DNA of 64,000 nucleotides from Haloarcula sebkhae. Lineage in GTDB: Archaea; Halobacteriota; Halobacteria; Halobacteriales; Haloarculaceae. The stretch lies in contig NZ_BMPD01000002.1 of assembly GCF_014647415.1 (NCBI RefSeq), positions 400,324-464,323 on the forward strand, written 5' to 3'. Below, in pieces: positions 1 through 9,127 of the stretch. Positions within the stretch are counted from its first letter, which is position 1, and every line of letters starts with the position of its first letter. Both the position numbers and the translations under genes were made by a program. The notes under the pieces were generated by a model. It worked only from the letters and a program-made list of their open reading frames with translations. It did not search any database and was not told the DNA's origin.

Positions 1-801
1 GCCTACGACGACGCCGATGCCCGCGAGCGTGGCATCGAGCAGGTGACTCGCTTGGCCGAGGAAGTCGGTGAGGAACTCGACGGCTTCGTCTTCCCGAAGA
101 CCGGCCGCCTCGACGACGTTCGTGATGCCGCAGGGGTCGTCGCTGACGCAGAGCGCGACGCCGGGCTTGCGGAGGGGACGCTGGAGATGGCAATCATTCT
201 TGAGACGGCACCGGGTCGCTCGGACCTTCGCGAGATCTGCCAGTACGCAACAGACTCCCGGCTCTCCGGGCTCGTGTTCGGACCGGTCGACTACACGGCG
301 GAACTCGGCGGGCGCACGCTCGACGGTGAGCGGCCCCGCTGGGATGGCCTGCTCGAAGCGCTCTCGAACGAGACGAGCGCGGCAGACATCGTCGCTATCG
401 GCGGCCCCTTCGACCAGCTGTTCCACGAGCGTGCCGGTGTCACCTACTACAACGCCGAGGGATACGCCGATCAGGTGGAGTACGAGGCGACCATCGGGAT
501 CGATGGCTCGTGGTCGCTCCATCCCAAGCAGACCGAACAGGCGAATCGAATCCATATGCCGACAGTGGAAGAAATGGAGCGAGACCTCCACAAGATCGAG
601 TCGTTCAACGAGGCCAAGCGCGAGGGGACCGGCGCAGTCGTCGTCGACGGCCAGATGGTCGACGAAGCGACCTACAAAAACTTCGCCAACACCGTCAAAA
701 CGGTCCGGGCCATCGACGAGACGCACCCTTCCCAGACCGAGGAGTACTACAACGATGACCTGCTGTCGCGGGCGAGAGACGTGGAACTGATCTTCGGCTA
801 A
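1..801 (+). CDS. HpcH/HpaI aldolase / CitE-type CoA ester lyase, 3' part
   Basis: The reading frame is open from the first base, so the start lies outside the window and 266 C-terminal residues are visible. It belongs to the HpcH/HpaI aldolase (citrate lyase beta-like) superfamily of Mg-dependent TIM barrels that cleave or form C-C bonds of acyl-CoA esters. Supporting segments are ILETAPGRSDL, the GLVFGPVDYTAELG stretch, where the barrel normally binds metal and substrate, and the IDGSWSLHPKQ motif. In haloarchaea that use the methylaspartate cycle, such proteins act as beta-methylmalyl-CoA or malyl-CoA lyase. That role is an inference here, since no other cycle gene is in view. Confidence 0.85.
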   Translation, partial: AYDDADARERGIEQVTRLAEEVGEELDGFVFPKTGRLDDVRDAAGVVADAERDAGLAEGTLEMAIILETAPGRSDLREICQYATDSRLSGLVFGPVDYTAELGGRTLDGERPRWDGLLEALSNETSAADIVAIGGPFDQLFHERAGVTYYNAEGYADQVEYEATIGIDGSWSLHPKQTEQANRIHMPTVEEMERDLHKIESFNEAKREGTGAVVVDGQMVDEATYKNFANTVKTVRAIDETHPSQTEEYYNDDLLSRARDVELIFG

Positions 802-816
802 GCCAGCAACAGCTTT

Positions 817-1935
817 TCACTCGAAATAGTTCGCCAGCCGCTGGGCTGCCTCGTCCACCCGGGAAGTCACGAGCGCGAACCGTATCCAGTCGCGCCGGGA
901 CTCGCCGAAAGCCTCGCCGGGCATCCCGGCGACGCCGGCCTCGTCGATGAGTTCGTACACGTTCTCGAACGACCCGGGGAAGTCAGGGAAGCGCGCCATC
1001 ACGTAGAACCCGCCGTCGGGGCGGTTGTACTCGGCACCGGCCTCCGCAAGCGCGGCACAGAAGTCGTCGACGCGATCTTCGAGACGATGTCGACAGGCGG
1101 CGTAGTAGTCGGGACTCGTCGTCTTCAGCGCCCGCAGGACGGCGTACTGGGCCGGCCGGCTCCCGGTGACGTTCGTGAGCATGTGCTGAGTGCGAGCGCG
1201 TTCAAGCAGTGCCCCAGTCGGCCCGTCCTCCGGCGGGAAAATCGAATAGCCGACTCTGAATCCTGTTATCGCCATCGTCTTCGAAAAGGAGTTGGTGGCG
1301 ACGACGTGGTCGGAGTCAGCGTTGAGTGCTGAACTGAACCGACCCGCGTAGTCGAAGTGGTCGTACACCTCGTCACTGAGCAACAGCGCGTCGTACTCCT
1401 CGGCGATGGCCGCGAACTCGGCCATCGCGTCGGCGTCGTACACCGCGCCGGTAGGGTTGTTCGGCGAATTGACGACGATGACGGCTGTTTCCTCGCTTGC
1501 AGCTGCTCGAACGTCCGCGGGGACCAGTCGGTTGTGCTCGTCGACCGGGACGAAGGAGATGTCCGCGCCGATGAAATTCGCCCGGCCGGCGTAGTAGGGG
1601 TAGACGGGGTCCGTCAGGAGGATTTCGTTGCCGTCGAAATGGTGGAGCCCGCCGGTCATCGCGAGGTGGTTCGCCTCGCCAGCGCCATTCGTGACCAGCA
1701 CGCGGTTCCGATCCACACCACGCCGAGCGGCGATTTCATTGCGAAGCGGCGTGAGGCCCACGCTTGGCGGATACTGGTAGTCGTCGGCCGGGGCTTCGGC
1801 GTAGTCTCTGAGCCCGTCCCGAAGCCCCTCGGGTGGGTCCCAGTCGGGATTGCCCGACACCATGTCCACCACGTCCCGATCGGCCCGGGACGCGTACTGC
1901 ATGACCCGGAAGAACTGGGGTTCCGTGTAGTCCAT
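817..1935 (-). CDS. PLP-dependent aminotransferase, class I/II fold
   Basis: This is a 372-residue fold type I aminotransferase of the AspC/AAT superfamily. Visible family segments are VSGNPDWDPPEGL near the N terminus, VTNGAGEANHL at the cofactor phosphate site, NSPNNPTGAVYD, LLSDEVYDHF, and SFSKTMAITGFRVGY, which holds the Schiff-base lysine. The frame stays open far upstream, but the family-like sequence begins at the ATG at 1935, and the extension is low-complexity and would overlap the next gene. The gene converges on the lyase gene with 15 bp between the stops. The substrate cannot be read from sequence; aspartate or an aromatic or branched amino acid is possible. Confidence 0.88.
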   Translation of the reverse strand: MDYTEPQFFRVMQYASRADRDVVDMVSGNPDWDPPEGLRDGLRDYAEAPADDYQYPPSVGLTPLRNEIAARRGVDRNRVLVTNGAGEANHLAMTGGLHHFDGNEILLTDPVYPYYAGRANFIGADISFVPVDEHNRLVPADVRAAASEETAVIVVNSPNNPTGAVYDADAMAEFAAIAEEYDALLLSDEVYDHFDYAGRFSSALNADSDHVVATNSFSKTMAITGFRVGYSIFPPEDGPTGALLERARTQHMLTNVTGSRPAQYAVLRALKTTSPDYYAACRHRLEDRVDDFCAALAEAGAEYNRPDGGFYVMARFPDFPGSFENVYELIDEAGVAGMPGEAFGESRRDWIRFALVTSRVDEAAQRLANYFE

Positions 1936-1973
1936 ATGCACACTCCGACCGCCGGCCCCGTCTGCTTTTCTGT

Positions 1974-2117
1974 CTACTGGCGGATGTACAGCGTCAGCCC
2001 GCCGAGGACCAGCAGCAGTAGCCCCCACAGGAGGTCCGACCCCGGCAAGACCCAGAGGAACAGCGTCACGAGGCCCGACGTAACGAGTGACCAGCCAAGC
2101 GTCGTCTGATAGCTCAC
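1974..2117 (-). CDS. Small two-helix membrane protein
   Basis: This is a 47-residue protein with a GTG start. Two hydrophobic stretches (about residues 8-24 and 27-43) are separated by a PGSD turn, followed by a short basic C terminus ending in IRQ. It lies 38 bp upstream of the aminotransferase on the same strand and may be cotranscribed with it. The composition (hydrophobic, no rare codons, clean stop) resembles small haloarchaeal membrane proteins that automatic annotation often misses. No function can be assigned. Confidence 0.6.
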   Translation of the reverse strand: MSYQTTLGWSLVTSGLVTLFLWVLPGSDLLWGLLLLVLGGLTLYIRQ

Positions 2118-2191
2118 ATACGCAGTTGTATCTCTGAACTGAAAGTATCCCGCCCTGAACGCTTATTCGCCTGTCACGACAAACACCGGCA

Positions 2192-2701
2192 ATGGCAGAC
2201 GAGACAGCGGACCCGGTCGAGAAGCGCGTCGGCAAGCGTCTCCGAGAAGTTGCTGCTACGGTCGCCACCGCGGAGTCCTGTACCGGTGGCCTCGTGGGGT
2301 CGAAAATAACGGACATCCCCGGATCGAGCGATTACTTCGACCGCTCGCTGGTCACCTACTCCTACGAGGCCAAGCGGGAATTGCTGGCCGTCTCGCGGGA
2401 AGCGCTGGACGCCCACGGCGCGGTCTCAGAGCCGGTTGCTATCGAAATGGCTCGGGGCGTTCGCGACACCGCCCGGACCGACTGGGGCGTCGCCACGACT
2501 GGCGTCGCCGGGCCGAGCGGCGGTTCACCGGAGACACCCGTCGGGACGGTGTACATCGCCGTTGCCGAGGCCGCCCCGTGGGGGACCAACGAATCTGGCG
2601 TGACAGTCTCCCGCTACGAGTTCGACGGCACCCGTCGCGAAATAAAGGCGGCCATCGCGACACAGGCGCTTCGGGACTTGGAAACCGCATTACAGGAGTA
2701 G
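2192..2701 (+). CDS. CinA C-terminal domain protein (NMN amidohydrolase family)
   Basis: This 169-residue protein consists only of the CinA C-terminal domain, which in bacteria (PncC) deamidates nicotinamide mononucleotide to recycle NAD. Typical segments are TAESCTGGLVGSKIT close to the N terminus, then ITDIPGSSDYF, VTYSYEAK, the ATTGVAGPSGGSPETPVGTV signature and a C-terminal VALRDLETAL-like helix. The N-terminal MoCF/COG1058 domain of full-length CinA is absent, as is usual for stand-alone PncC. The start fits a short leader. Activity on NMN is inferred from the family. Confidence 0.88.
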   Translation: MADETADPVEKRVGKRLREVAATVATAESCTGGLVGSKITDIPGSSDYFDRSLVTYSYEAKRELLAVSREALDAHGAVSEPVAIEMARGVRDTARTDWGVATTGVAGPSGGSPETPVGTVYIAVAEAAPWGTNESGVTVSRYEFDGTRREIKAAIATQALRDLETALQE

Positions 2702-2737
2702 TAAGCTCTTTTAGTTGGGACACGGACGGTCAGATAG

Positions 2738-3244
2738 ATGAACAAACGTGGGCACGTCCTGAACGCCGTCCTCCTGAGCATCGGACTGGGGTACGTTCTC
2801 GATCCCTCGGGCGACGTGACGACCTTCGCGACAATCGCGGAGGTGTTCCTTCCCATCGTCCTGGGTGCGCTGTTCCCCGATGTCGACACTGCCTTTGGCA
2901 AGCACCGCAAGACGCTGCACAACATCCCCGTCCTCCTCATATTCTTGGCCCATCCGCTGTATCACGGCGGTAATCTCCAGTGGGTGTGGCTCGGCGTCCT
3001 CACGCACTACGTGCTTGACTACTTCGGCTCCCGACGGGGCATCGCGCTGTTTTACCCGTTCTCGGACACAGAGTACGGCTCGCCGACAGGCGTGACAACG
3101 TCAAGCGACCGCGCTGAAGCCGTCACCGTCGTGATTACTGCCTTCGAACTGCTCGCGGTTGCCCTGCTTGTCCACGTACTCCCACAGTATCTGCCGCCAA
3201 CGGTCAGAACCTTCGTCGTCGAGAACAGCGCGTTTCTGGTTTAG
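2738..3244 (+). CDS. Membrane-bound metal-dependent hydrolase (DUF457/YdjM family)
   Basis: This 168-residue integral membrane protein has an N-terminal HKRGHV-like metal-binding start, a helix ending in GALFPDVDTAFGKHRKTLHN (the conserved acidic/His motif of DUF457), HPLYHGG, a TM segment with THYVLDYFGS, and a C-terminal TM helix. The family is annotated as membrane-bound metal-dependent hydrolases, but its substrate is unknown. It follows the CinA gene with a 36-bp gap and its stop codon overlaps the stop of the convergent PHP gene by 4 bp. A second member of the same family lies at 26936-27418. Confidence 0.8.
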   Translation: MNKRGHVLNAVLLSIGLGYVLDPSGDVTTFATIAEVFLPIVLGALFPDVDTAFGKHRKTLHNIPVLLIFLAHPLYHGGNLQWVWLGVLTHYVLDYFGSRRGIALFYPFSDTEYGSPTGVTTSSDRAEAVTVVITAFELLAVALLVHVLPQYLPPTVRTFVVENSAFLV

Positions 3245-4002
3245 TACACTTTCACGTCGTTGAATCGACCGTCGTACGCGACGTGGTCAGGATGCGTCGG
3301 CTCGGTTCCCTGTAACATCAACCGGTCGAACTTGCCCCAGGTGTTTTCCAGCCCCAGATGGGCCCACTCGACCGCCCGCCGCAAGTCGTGTGAGAGACCG
3401 TCGCGATGGAACAGCGATCGCTCCACGTCGTTTTTCAGCGCCGTACTGAGCGCCGCCACGTCGTCGAACGCTTCGGTAAAGTTCACGTACGCCTCGCCGA
3501 CGGTCCCACGGACGTGAGCATACGACGAGACGAACGGCTCGTGACCGGTTTCCGACGTGAACGACTGCGCGCGGTCCCGGTGGTGGGACAACTGCTTGGG
3601 GTTGTACACTTCCAGCGCGTCGATACTGTCGTCGTACGCTTCGATGTCGTCCAGTCCGAGACTGACATTGAGAAAGCCGGGATGCGGAACCAGTACAGCC
3701 GCATCTTGGCGATCCAGTTCTCGCATCGCGCCGTCGAAGGTAATGAAATCCGGGATCGGCTCTTCGAGTCCGATGCCTAGCACGTGCCGGCGCTGTTGCC
3801 AGGTGCCAGTAAATATCTCTCTGGCTGGAAACACAGTCAGCTCTTCGTCGGAAAACGCCTCAGCTTGCCGTCGTATCTCCGGTAGCCGCGTGAAATGCGG
3901 CGCGTACACCAGCGCGTCGAGGCCACGTGCCTTCGCGCGCTCGACAACCCCATCGTCGAGCACTTTCACGTGGAGATCAACGGCGTACCCCTCGGGTTGC
4001 AC
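3241..4002 (-). CDS. PHP-domain protein (RNase P p30-like or phosphoesterase)
   Basis: This is a 253-residue PHP (polymerase and histidinol phosphatase) fold protein. The N terminus reads AVDLHVKV, where other PHP proteins have DxHxH. YAPHFTR, FPAREIFT, VLVPHPGFLN and ALEVYNPKQ follow, and all match metal-binding strand ends of the PHP barrel. The GTG at 4002 is chosen because the family similarity starts there and the remaining intergenic space holds the promoter of the divergent gene; a longer version reading to 4221 would run through that gene. The exact substrate is not evident. Confidence 0.75.
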   Translation of the reverse strand: MQPEGYAVDLHVKVLDDGVVERAKARGLDALVYAPHFTRLPEIRRQAEAFSDEELTVFPAREIFTGTWQQRRHVLGIGLEEPIPDFITFDGAMRELDRQDAAVLVPHPGFLNVSLGLDDIEAYDDSIDALEVYNPKQLSHHRDRAQSFTSETGHEPFVSSYAHVRGTVGEAYVNFTEAFDDVAALSTALKNDVERSLFHRDGLSHDLRRAVEWAHLGLENTWGKFDRLMLQGTEPTHPDHVAYDGRFNDVKVY

Positions 4003-4085
4003 GGTGAACGCTAACTCCGTACTGCCATTAGGGGTTTCCGTTTTGGCAATCTGAGCGACAGACTCCTGACAGGTAGCAGCCAACG

Positions 4086-4092
4086 TTTTTAA
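4086..4092 (+). promoter_or_regulatory. TATA-like box of the leaderless gene at 4118
   Basis: TTTTTAA is centred about 29 bp before the ATG at 4118, the spacing expected for an archaeal TATA box driving a leaderless transcript. Confidence 0.5.
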
Positions 4093-4117
4093 CCCCGCGT
4101 CGCCTGCCACTGAGCAA

Positions 4118-4417
4118 ATGCCACGCTGGGAGTGCGACATCGAAGGGGACGATAGACAGTTCGACCGCGTCGAGGAGCTCATCATCCACCAGTCGGTCGA
4201 ACACGACCGTATCGAGTGCAAGGTCTGTGGTGCCGTTGTCCCCGACGGCTACTTCGCCATCAAGCACGCCTTCGACGAACACTCCCGCGCGGAGTACGTT
4301 CGCGCCTACGACGCCTCCGCCGCCGAGGTCCGCCGCCGCGAACAGATCAAGGAATCCGTCGAGGCCGCCGCCAACATGAGCGAGGTCATCGACCGACTGG
4401 AAGGCGGCGAAGCGTAG
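4118..4417 (+). CDS. Small zinc-finger-like haloarchaeal protein
   Basis: This is a 99-residue acidic protein of unknown function. Residues about 35-57 hold a CKVCG pair followed by two histidines (IKHAFDEH), a C2H2-type zinc site. The C-terminal half is a charged amphipathic helix. It is divergent from the PHP-domain gene and has its own leaderless promoter. It could be a nucleic-acid-binding or adaptor protein, but nothing in the neighbourhood specifies a role. Confidence 0.75.
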   Translation: MPRWECDIEGDDRQFDRVEELIIHQSVEHDRIECKVCGAVVPDGYFAIKHAFDEHSRAEYVRAYDASAAEVRRREQIKESVEAAANMSEVIDRLEGGEA

Positions 4418-4542
4418 CGACTGCGCGTTTTTGAAAACGGAGACGGCGTATCAATCGGTACGTCGCCGAAGAAGGATTATTCCGGTCTCTCACGGACAGC
4501 TACGCTCCCCGTTCGAATTGAACGAGGCGCGCTTCGCTGCGC

Positions 4543-4980
4543 TCAGCGCTCTTCGCTATCCAACACCCGAATCTGGTCACCACGCACGGTAACCGGAATC
4601 GGGACTGTCGCCTCGTACAGTTCGACGGTGACCTGATCTTTGCCTTCGTCGATACGCTGGACCTGCGCCTTTTCGCCCTTGAACGGGCCGGCGATGAGTT
4701 CGACGATGTCGCCCTCCGCAATCCCTTCCACGTCCGGTTTCGGGGAGAGGAAGTGCTCGACTTCCGCCATCGAGGATTCCCCCTGCACGACACCGTTGGC
4801 GTGAGGAATCTCGTCGAGGATGCGGTCGAAGACGTTGTGATCGTCCGCTTCCACCATCACGTAACTCGTCAGCGAGTCCGGCGCGAGTGCGGCGTGGATC
4901 TCGTCTTCCTCGCGGGAGATGATCATGTCCGCGACGGTGCGCTCCTGACTGGCCGTGGTTTTGACTGCGTAGATCCCCAT
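4543..4980 (-). CDS. spt5: Transcription elongation factor Spt5 (NusG homologue)
   Basis: This is 145-residue archaeal Spt5, the universally conserved RNA polymerase clamp-binding elongation factor that acts with Spt4. The NGN domain begins IYAVKTTASQERTVA and runs to about residue 85, including SYVMVEAD. The KOW domain follows, with GDIVELIAGPFKGEKAQV. Size and domain order are normal for archaea. It starts 4 bp after the stop of secE, the widely conserved secE-spt5 pairing, so the two are almost certainly cotranscribed. Confidence 0.96.
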   Translation of the reverse strand: MGIYAVKTTASQERTVADMIISREEDEIHAALAPDSLTSYVMVEADDHNVFDRILDEIPHANGVVQGESSMAEVEHFLSPKPDVEGIAEGDIVELIAGPFKGEKAQVQRIDEGKDQVTVELYEATVPIPVTVRGDQIRVLDSEER

Positions 4981-4984
4981 CGGT

Positions 4985-5164
4985 TTACACCGGCTTGCTG
5001 CCAGGGATGAAGGTCATCACGGCGAAGATGATGAACCCGAGCAGTCCGACCAGCGCGATGCCCGCGCCGGCGATTTTCGCGATCTGGGAGAACTCCTCCC
5101 ACGACGGCGTACTCGCCAGTTTGAGTACGCGGATGTAGGAGGTGAGATCGTATGGAACGTCCAT
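4985..5164 (-). CDS. secE: Protein translocase subunit SecE/Sec61 gamma
   Basis: This 59-residue protein was recognised from size, position and sequence. An amphipathic N-terminal helix (YIRVLKLASTPSWEEF) is followed by one transmembrane helix rich in Gly/Ala/Ile (about residues 30-53) and a short PGSKPV tail. This is the Sec61-gamma/SecE clamp that holds the two halves of SecY in the translocon. It is immediately upstream of spt5. A TATA-like TATAT at 5193-5197 (minus strand) lies about 30 bp before the start. Confidence 0.92.
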   Translation of the reverse strand: MDVPYDLTSYIRVLKLASTPSWEEFSQIAKIAGAGIALVGLLGFIIFAVMTFIPGSKPV

Positions 5165-5181
5165 AGTGGGTCGTACCCACT
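5165..5181. promoter_or_regulatory. Perfect inverted repeat abutting the secE start codon
   Basis: AGTGGGT-CGT-ACCCACT is a perfect 7-bp inverted repeat with a 3-bp spacer, directly against the ATG of secE. It spans the predicted transcription start, about 26 bp from the TATA-like box at 5193-5197. It could be an operator or a 5' hairpin that controls secE-spt5 expression. Confidence 0.45.
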
Positions 5182-5309
5182 GGTGGCTTTTCTATATTGT
5201 GGTGCGCGGCGACGAGTCCGACCCTTCACAGAGCGGACTGTATAGTGTCAGAAAAAAGCAGCCGACAGAACGGACCGATAATCGGAACGGGCGTTCTGAA
5301 CTCGTTCAG

Positions 5310-7763
5310 TCAGTTGTCGGTCAGCGCGGTTCCGTCCGACCCGTGTGACCCCGGTTCACTACTGCCATCGGCATCGCTGGTTTCGAACTGGTCGATGAGT
5401 TCCTTGAGGTCGGTCGCCTGACTGGAGAGCGACTGGATCTTCTCGGTGACCTCCGTGATCGACGCCGTCTGTTCCTCTGCGGACGCGGCGACGTTCTCGG
5501 CCTCGGCGGATGTCTCCTCGCTGATCGAGCCGACTTCCTCGGCCATCGAGACGACTTCTTCCATCGAAGCCGCCTGTTCGTCCGTCGCGTCGCTGATAGC
5601 CTGCACGCCATCGTTGGCTTCGTTGACCTGCTGGACGATACTGGTCAGCGAGTCGGTCGCGTTTTCGACCGTCTCTTTCCCGGTGTCGACGCTCTCGCCC
5701 ATGTCCCGCATGTCTTCGACGGTGGTGTCCGTCCGGGACCGGATGTCGTCGATCATCGACTCGATGTCAGTCGTCGCTTCCTGGGTTTCCTCAGCGAGCG
5801 TCTTGATTTCGCGGGCCACGACAGCGAACCCTTCGCCCGCCTCACCGGCCCGGGCGGCTTCGATGTTCGCGTTGAGCGCGAGCATGTTCGTCTGTTCCGC
5901 GATCTCGTCGATGAGCGTCGTGACCTCGCCGATGCGCTCCATCTCCTCCGCGAGGGACTCCACCTGTTCGATTGCCTCGGTGGACTTCCGTTCGAGCGCC
6001 TCGATTTCGGCGGCGGCCTGCTCGGCGTATTCGCGGCCGGACTCGCCGTCGTTGACGGCCTGCTGGGACTTCGATGCGACTTCGTCGGTGGATGAAGTGA
6101 TTTCCTCGACAGTGGCCGACAGATCGGTCATCTCGTCGCTCACCTGCTGGATGTTCCGGTTTTGCTCGTCAGCGCCTTCGGCGATCTGTTGCACCGACTC
6201 GCTCACCGACTCGCTGGCCGACCGCACTTCCTGTGCGCTCGCGGAAATCGTCTCCGTCGAGCTGTCGACGGTGCCGGCGAACCCTTCGATACGGTTGACC
6301 GTCCGTTCGAGTTCCGCGATCATCTCGTTGAAACTCTCCGCGATATCGACCATCGCGTCGTAGTCGCTGTCGGTGGCCATCCGCTGGGTGAGGTCCCCGG
6401 CCGCCGACTTGTCCATCACGTTGCTGAACTCGGCTGCCTTCGCTTCGAGGGCAGACGCCATCGACTCCGCGTCTTCTTTCGCCGCCTCCGCCTCGTCTCT
6501 GGCGGCCTCGACGTCGGTAATCAACGTCTGGATGTCTTCGCCCATCTCTTCCAGCGCCGCGCCGAACTCCCCGGGGATGCTTTCGTCGAGCGCCGGGTCG
6601 TCGAACCGCTTTTCCGCGAGCGCGTCAGCTTGGTCAGCGGCGGTCGTCAGGTACGCCTGCATCGACGCGAATGAGTCGTACAGCTGTCCCATCTCGTCGA
6701 CGCGTGTGGTCTCGGGGAGGGTGCTATTGATATCACCGGCAGCGATGTCCTCGGCGCTTTCAGCCACGCGAGAGAGTGCGTTTGCGGTTCCGCGCCCGAT
6801 TGTCACACCGACGACGAACAGTGCTCCGACGGCAAGCGCCACCAGGAGCGCGATGTTCTTGGAGACAGCCGACTGCAGTGCGAACGCGCGGTCCTGGGGC
6901 ACGTGATACAGCAACGCCCACTCAGTGCCGGTCACCGGCGTGTACGCCATCACGTACTGCCCGTCTTCCATCCCCGTTCTGGCGGAGACGGATTTGTAGC
7001 CGGTTTCGCCGTTCAGCGCTGCTTCGACGCTCGTATCGGTCGCGTCCCCGGTTGCCGCGTACTCTTCGAGAATCGAGCTTTTCCGGTTGTCGAGTATGAT
7101 CTGGCCGTCCGACCCGACGACTTTCACGTCGCCGGTCGCAAACGGTGACGTGAACTCGTGGGAGCGCGCCTCAAGTGACGCCGTCAGCACGACGTATTCG
7201 TCGCTGCCGGAGACGGGCTGGACGAACGCGATGACCGATTCGTTCCCGCTCTGGTACGCTTCGGACGTGCCTGTCGGTCCCGACGAGACGACTGCCCCAC
7301 TCTCGTCGGTCCACGGGTCGTCAACGTCGCTCAGTGCAACGCCGTTCAGGTCGTCGTCAGTGCTGGCGGTGACTGTACCGTCAGCGGCGTCGACGTAGTG
7401 CAGCGCACGGACATCTCCCGGGAGCCCGATGAGCTTCTGTTCGAGCCACCGCTGGTGGTCTGTATCCGAGGTTGATTCGGACCGGTCACCGATAGATGAC
7501 GCAAGGAATGACGTCGTAGATTGCTTGTTCGAGACCCAACTCGAGACGGAACTCGACTGGGACTCTGCGACACCGAGAATCTGCTCCTCGGTCTGTGACT
7601 CGACCAGCGACCCCGTGTCGAGGTGGATCGCTGCGCCGCCGAGCGCAAGCACGACGACCACGCCAAGCAACAAGACGCCGAACTTCGCCGCGTACCGCCG
7701 CCGAATAACGTCAGGGAGCGCACGCTCCGTCGCCTGAACCATCCGGCTTGGAAGTGAACTCAT
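5310..7763 (-). CDS. Methyl-accepting chemotaxis transducer (BasT/Htr type)
   Basis: This 817-residue membrane transducer has an N-terminal TM helix at about residues 28-48, an extracellular Cache-like sensing domain to about 300, a second TM helix (about 303-325), a HAMP region and long coiled coils. The conserved signalling tip [20 protein letters not shown] binds CheA/CheW, and Glu/Gln-rich flanking helices are suited to methylation. Its start overlaps the stop of the binding-protein gene by 4 bp, so both are translated together. The same arrangement is known for BasB-BasT of Halobacterium, which senses branched-chain amino acids. The ligand here is an inference. Confidence 0.93.
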   Translation of the reverse strand: MSSLPSRMVQATERALPDVIRRRYAAKFGVLLLGVVVVLALGGAAIHLDTGSLVESQTEEQILGVAESQSSSVSSWVSNKQSTTSFLASSIGDRSESTSDTDHQRWLEQKLIGLPGDVRALHYVDAADGTVTASTDDDLNGVALSDVDDPWTDESGAVVSSGPTGTSEAYQSGNESVIAFVQPVSGSDEYVVLTASLEARSHEFTSPFATGDVKVVGSDGQIILDNRKSSILEEYAATGDATDTSVEAALNGETGYKSVSARTGMEDGQYVMAYTPVTGTEWALLYHVPQDRAFALQSAVSKNIALLVALAVGALFVVGVTIGRGTANALSRVAESAEDIAAGDINSTLPETTRVDEMGQLYDSFASMQAYLTTAADQADALAEKRFDDPALDESIPGEFGAALEEMGEDIQTLITDVEAARDEAEAAKEDAESMASALEAKAAEFSNVMDKSAAGDLTQRMATDSDYDAMVDIAESFNEMIAELERTVNRIEGFAGTVDSSTETISASAQEVRSASESVSESVQQIAEGADEQNRNIQQVSDEMTDLSATVEEITSSTDEVASKSQQAVNDGESGREYAEQAAAEIEALERKSTEAIEQVESLAEEMERIGEVTTLIDEIAEQTNMLALNANIEAARAGEAGEGFAVVAREIKTLAEETQEATTDIESMIDDIRSRTDTTVEDMRDMGESVDTGKETVENATDSLTSIVQQVNEANDGVQAISDATDEQAASMEEVVSMAEEVGSISEETSAEAENVAASAEEQTASITEVTEKIQSLSSQATDLKELIDQFETSDADGSSEPGSHGSDGTALTDN

Positions 7764-9004
7764 TGGTTGCCTCCTGACTTGAAGAACCGTGACTGCAGTA
7801 GCTCCAGCGACTCGACTGACCCGTTATTGACTCGTTCGATCAGGTACGAACTCAGCGGTTCGAGGTTCGAAGTCAGGTCGACGCTTCCGGACGCGCCCTG
7901 ATAGTTCACTGCTCGGCCTGCGTCGGTGAGTGACCGAACGCGGCCGAAGTCGCCGACAGAGACAGTGTGTCCAGACCCGCCGGAAACCGACTGAATGGTC
8001 TCGGCGATTGCCGGCCCGCTGGCTTCACCGGCCTGTTCAGCGGCACACGCCATCAAAAACAGCGCGTCGTAGGCATTGACAGAGTACGCTCTGGGTTGGT
8101 CGATGTCTGAGAGCCGGCGGACGAGTTCGAAGTACGCTTGCGTCCGAGCGGAGGACAGCGACGCACTGTAGAATCCGTTGTAGTACGACGGGAGGTCGCC
8201 GCCGAACATCCCCGCGGACAACACCCAAGGAACGTCGTACTCCGACTGATTGTATGCCTCGAGGATACCCCGCTCCTGGCCGGAGACGCTGGTGAAGCTG
8301 ACGGCATCAGGGTCGTTCTGGAACACGTCCGCGATCGTGTCGTCGAACGATCCCGACGACGGGTCGTACCGAACGTCGGCGACGATTTCGGCGTCCAGTG
8401 CCTCACGCTGTGCGTCTGCCAGTCCAGCACCGAACGAGTTGTCGATGCTCAGTAACGCGACGGAGTCCGCATCGATGTACAGCGGGTCGTCGACGACCTT
8501 CGCCATGACCAGCGCTTGCGTCCCGTCGCTCGGTACCGTTCGGCCGAAGTATTTCCGCCCGTTGGCTCGGCCGGCTGTCGACAGTTGTGGGGCAGTACTG
8601 GCAGGACTGACTTCCATGATCTCGTCGCTGGCCGCCTCCGGTGCGAGGGCGAGCGACGCGTCGCTGACGAGGCCACCGACGAAGCCGGTGACACCACGGT
8701 CGACGAGCGTCCCGTACTGCTCGACAGCGGTTTCGGCGTTCGCTTCAGTATCAAGAATAGTCACTTCGAGGTCGTTCCCGCGGATACCACCGCCCGCGTT
8801 GACGTCGCTCGCTGCCTGTTCCACCATCCGCTTGCCGTGTTGCCCGAGTGGGGCGAGCGCACCACTGAGTGGGAGAAGCGCACCAAACTGTACAGTGTCA
8901 CCGCTCCCGCTCAGAGAGCCAAGGCAGCCAGACGAGAGCCCCAAGCTCCCAGCTGCAATACATTTTTTGAGAACACCACGCCTCGAGTCTGAGTACATAG
9001 ACAA
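7760..9004 (-). CDS. Receptor-type periplasmic binding lipoprotein (LivJ/BasB-like)
   Basis: This 414-residue exported binding protein of the Leu/Ile/Val-binding fold has an N terminus with a twin-arginine type signal (DSRRGVLKK) followed by a lipobox (LSSGC), so it is probably Tat-exported and lipid-anchored. Type I binding-fold segments are [18 protein letters not shown] and the VNAGGGIRG and [10 protein letters not shown] stretches. No ABC permease or ATPase genes adjoin it. The translational coupling to the transducer suggests it presents a ligand to that receptor rather than feeding a transporter. Branched-chain amino acids are the likely ligands by analogy with BasB. Confidence 0.88.
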   Translation of the reverse strand: MSMYSDSRRGVLKKCIAAGSLGLSSGCLGSLSGSGDTVQFGALLPLSGALAPLGQHGKRMVEQAASDVNAGGGIRGNDLEVTILDTEANAETAVEQYGTLVDRGVTGFVGGLVSDASLALAPEAASDEIMEVSPASTAPQLSTAGRANGRKYFGRTVPSDGTQALVMAKVVDDPLYIDADSVALLSIDNSFGAGLADAQREALDAEIVADVRYDPSSGSFDDTIADVFQNDPDAVSFTSVSGQERGILEAYNQSEYDVPWVLSAGMFGGDLPSYYNGFYSASLSSARTQAYFELVRRLSDIDQPRAYSVNAYDALFLMACAAEQAGEASGPAIAETIQSVSGGSGHTVSVGDFGRVRSLTDAGRAVNYQGASGSVDLTSNLEPLSSYLIERVNNGSVESLELLQSRFFKSGGNQ

Positions 9005-9127
9005 AGAGTCCGAATTTCTGGATAAACGCTTTTCGGCGAGAATATCATTTATGATAGGGAGAGTGTAGATGAATCTGTACGTTTTGGTGATTAAAAAAGA
9101 GTGAAAAATCTGAGACGACGAGGCAGT

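Noticed and set aside
817-2316. 499-residue version of the aminotransferase
   Set aside because: The first 127 residues are low-complexity and Arg/Pro-rich, the similarity starts at the ATG at 1935, and the long version would overlap the small gene at 1974-2117 and the CinA gene.
3241-4221. 326-residue version of the PHP protein
   Set aside because: It would read through the divergent zinc-finger gene at 4118 and its promoter; the family fold begins after the GTG at 4002.
5446-6363. Long open frame antisense to the chemotaxis transducer
   Set aside because: It is Ser/Ala/Thr-rich, has no recognisable domain and overlaps the signalling domain codons, as expected from the mirrored codon bias of a high-GC genome.
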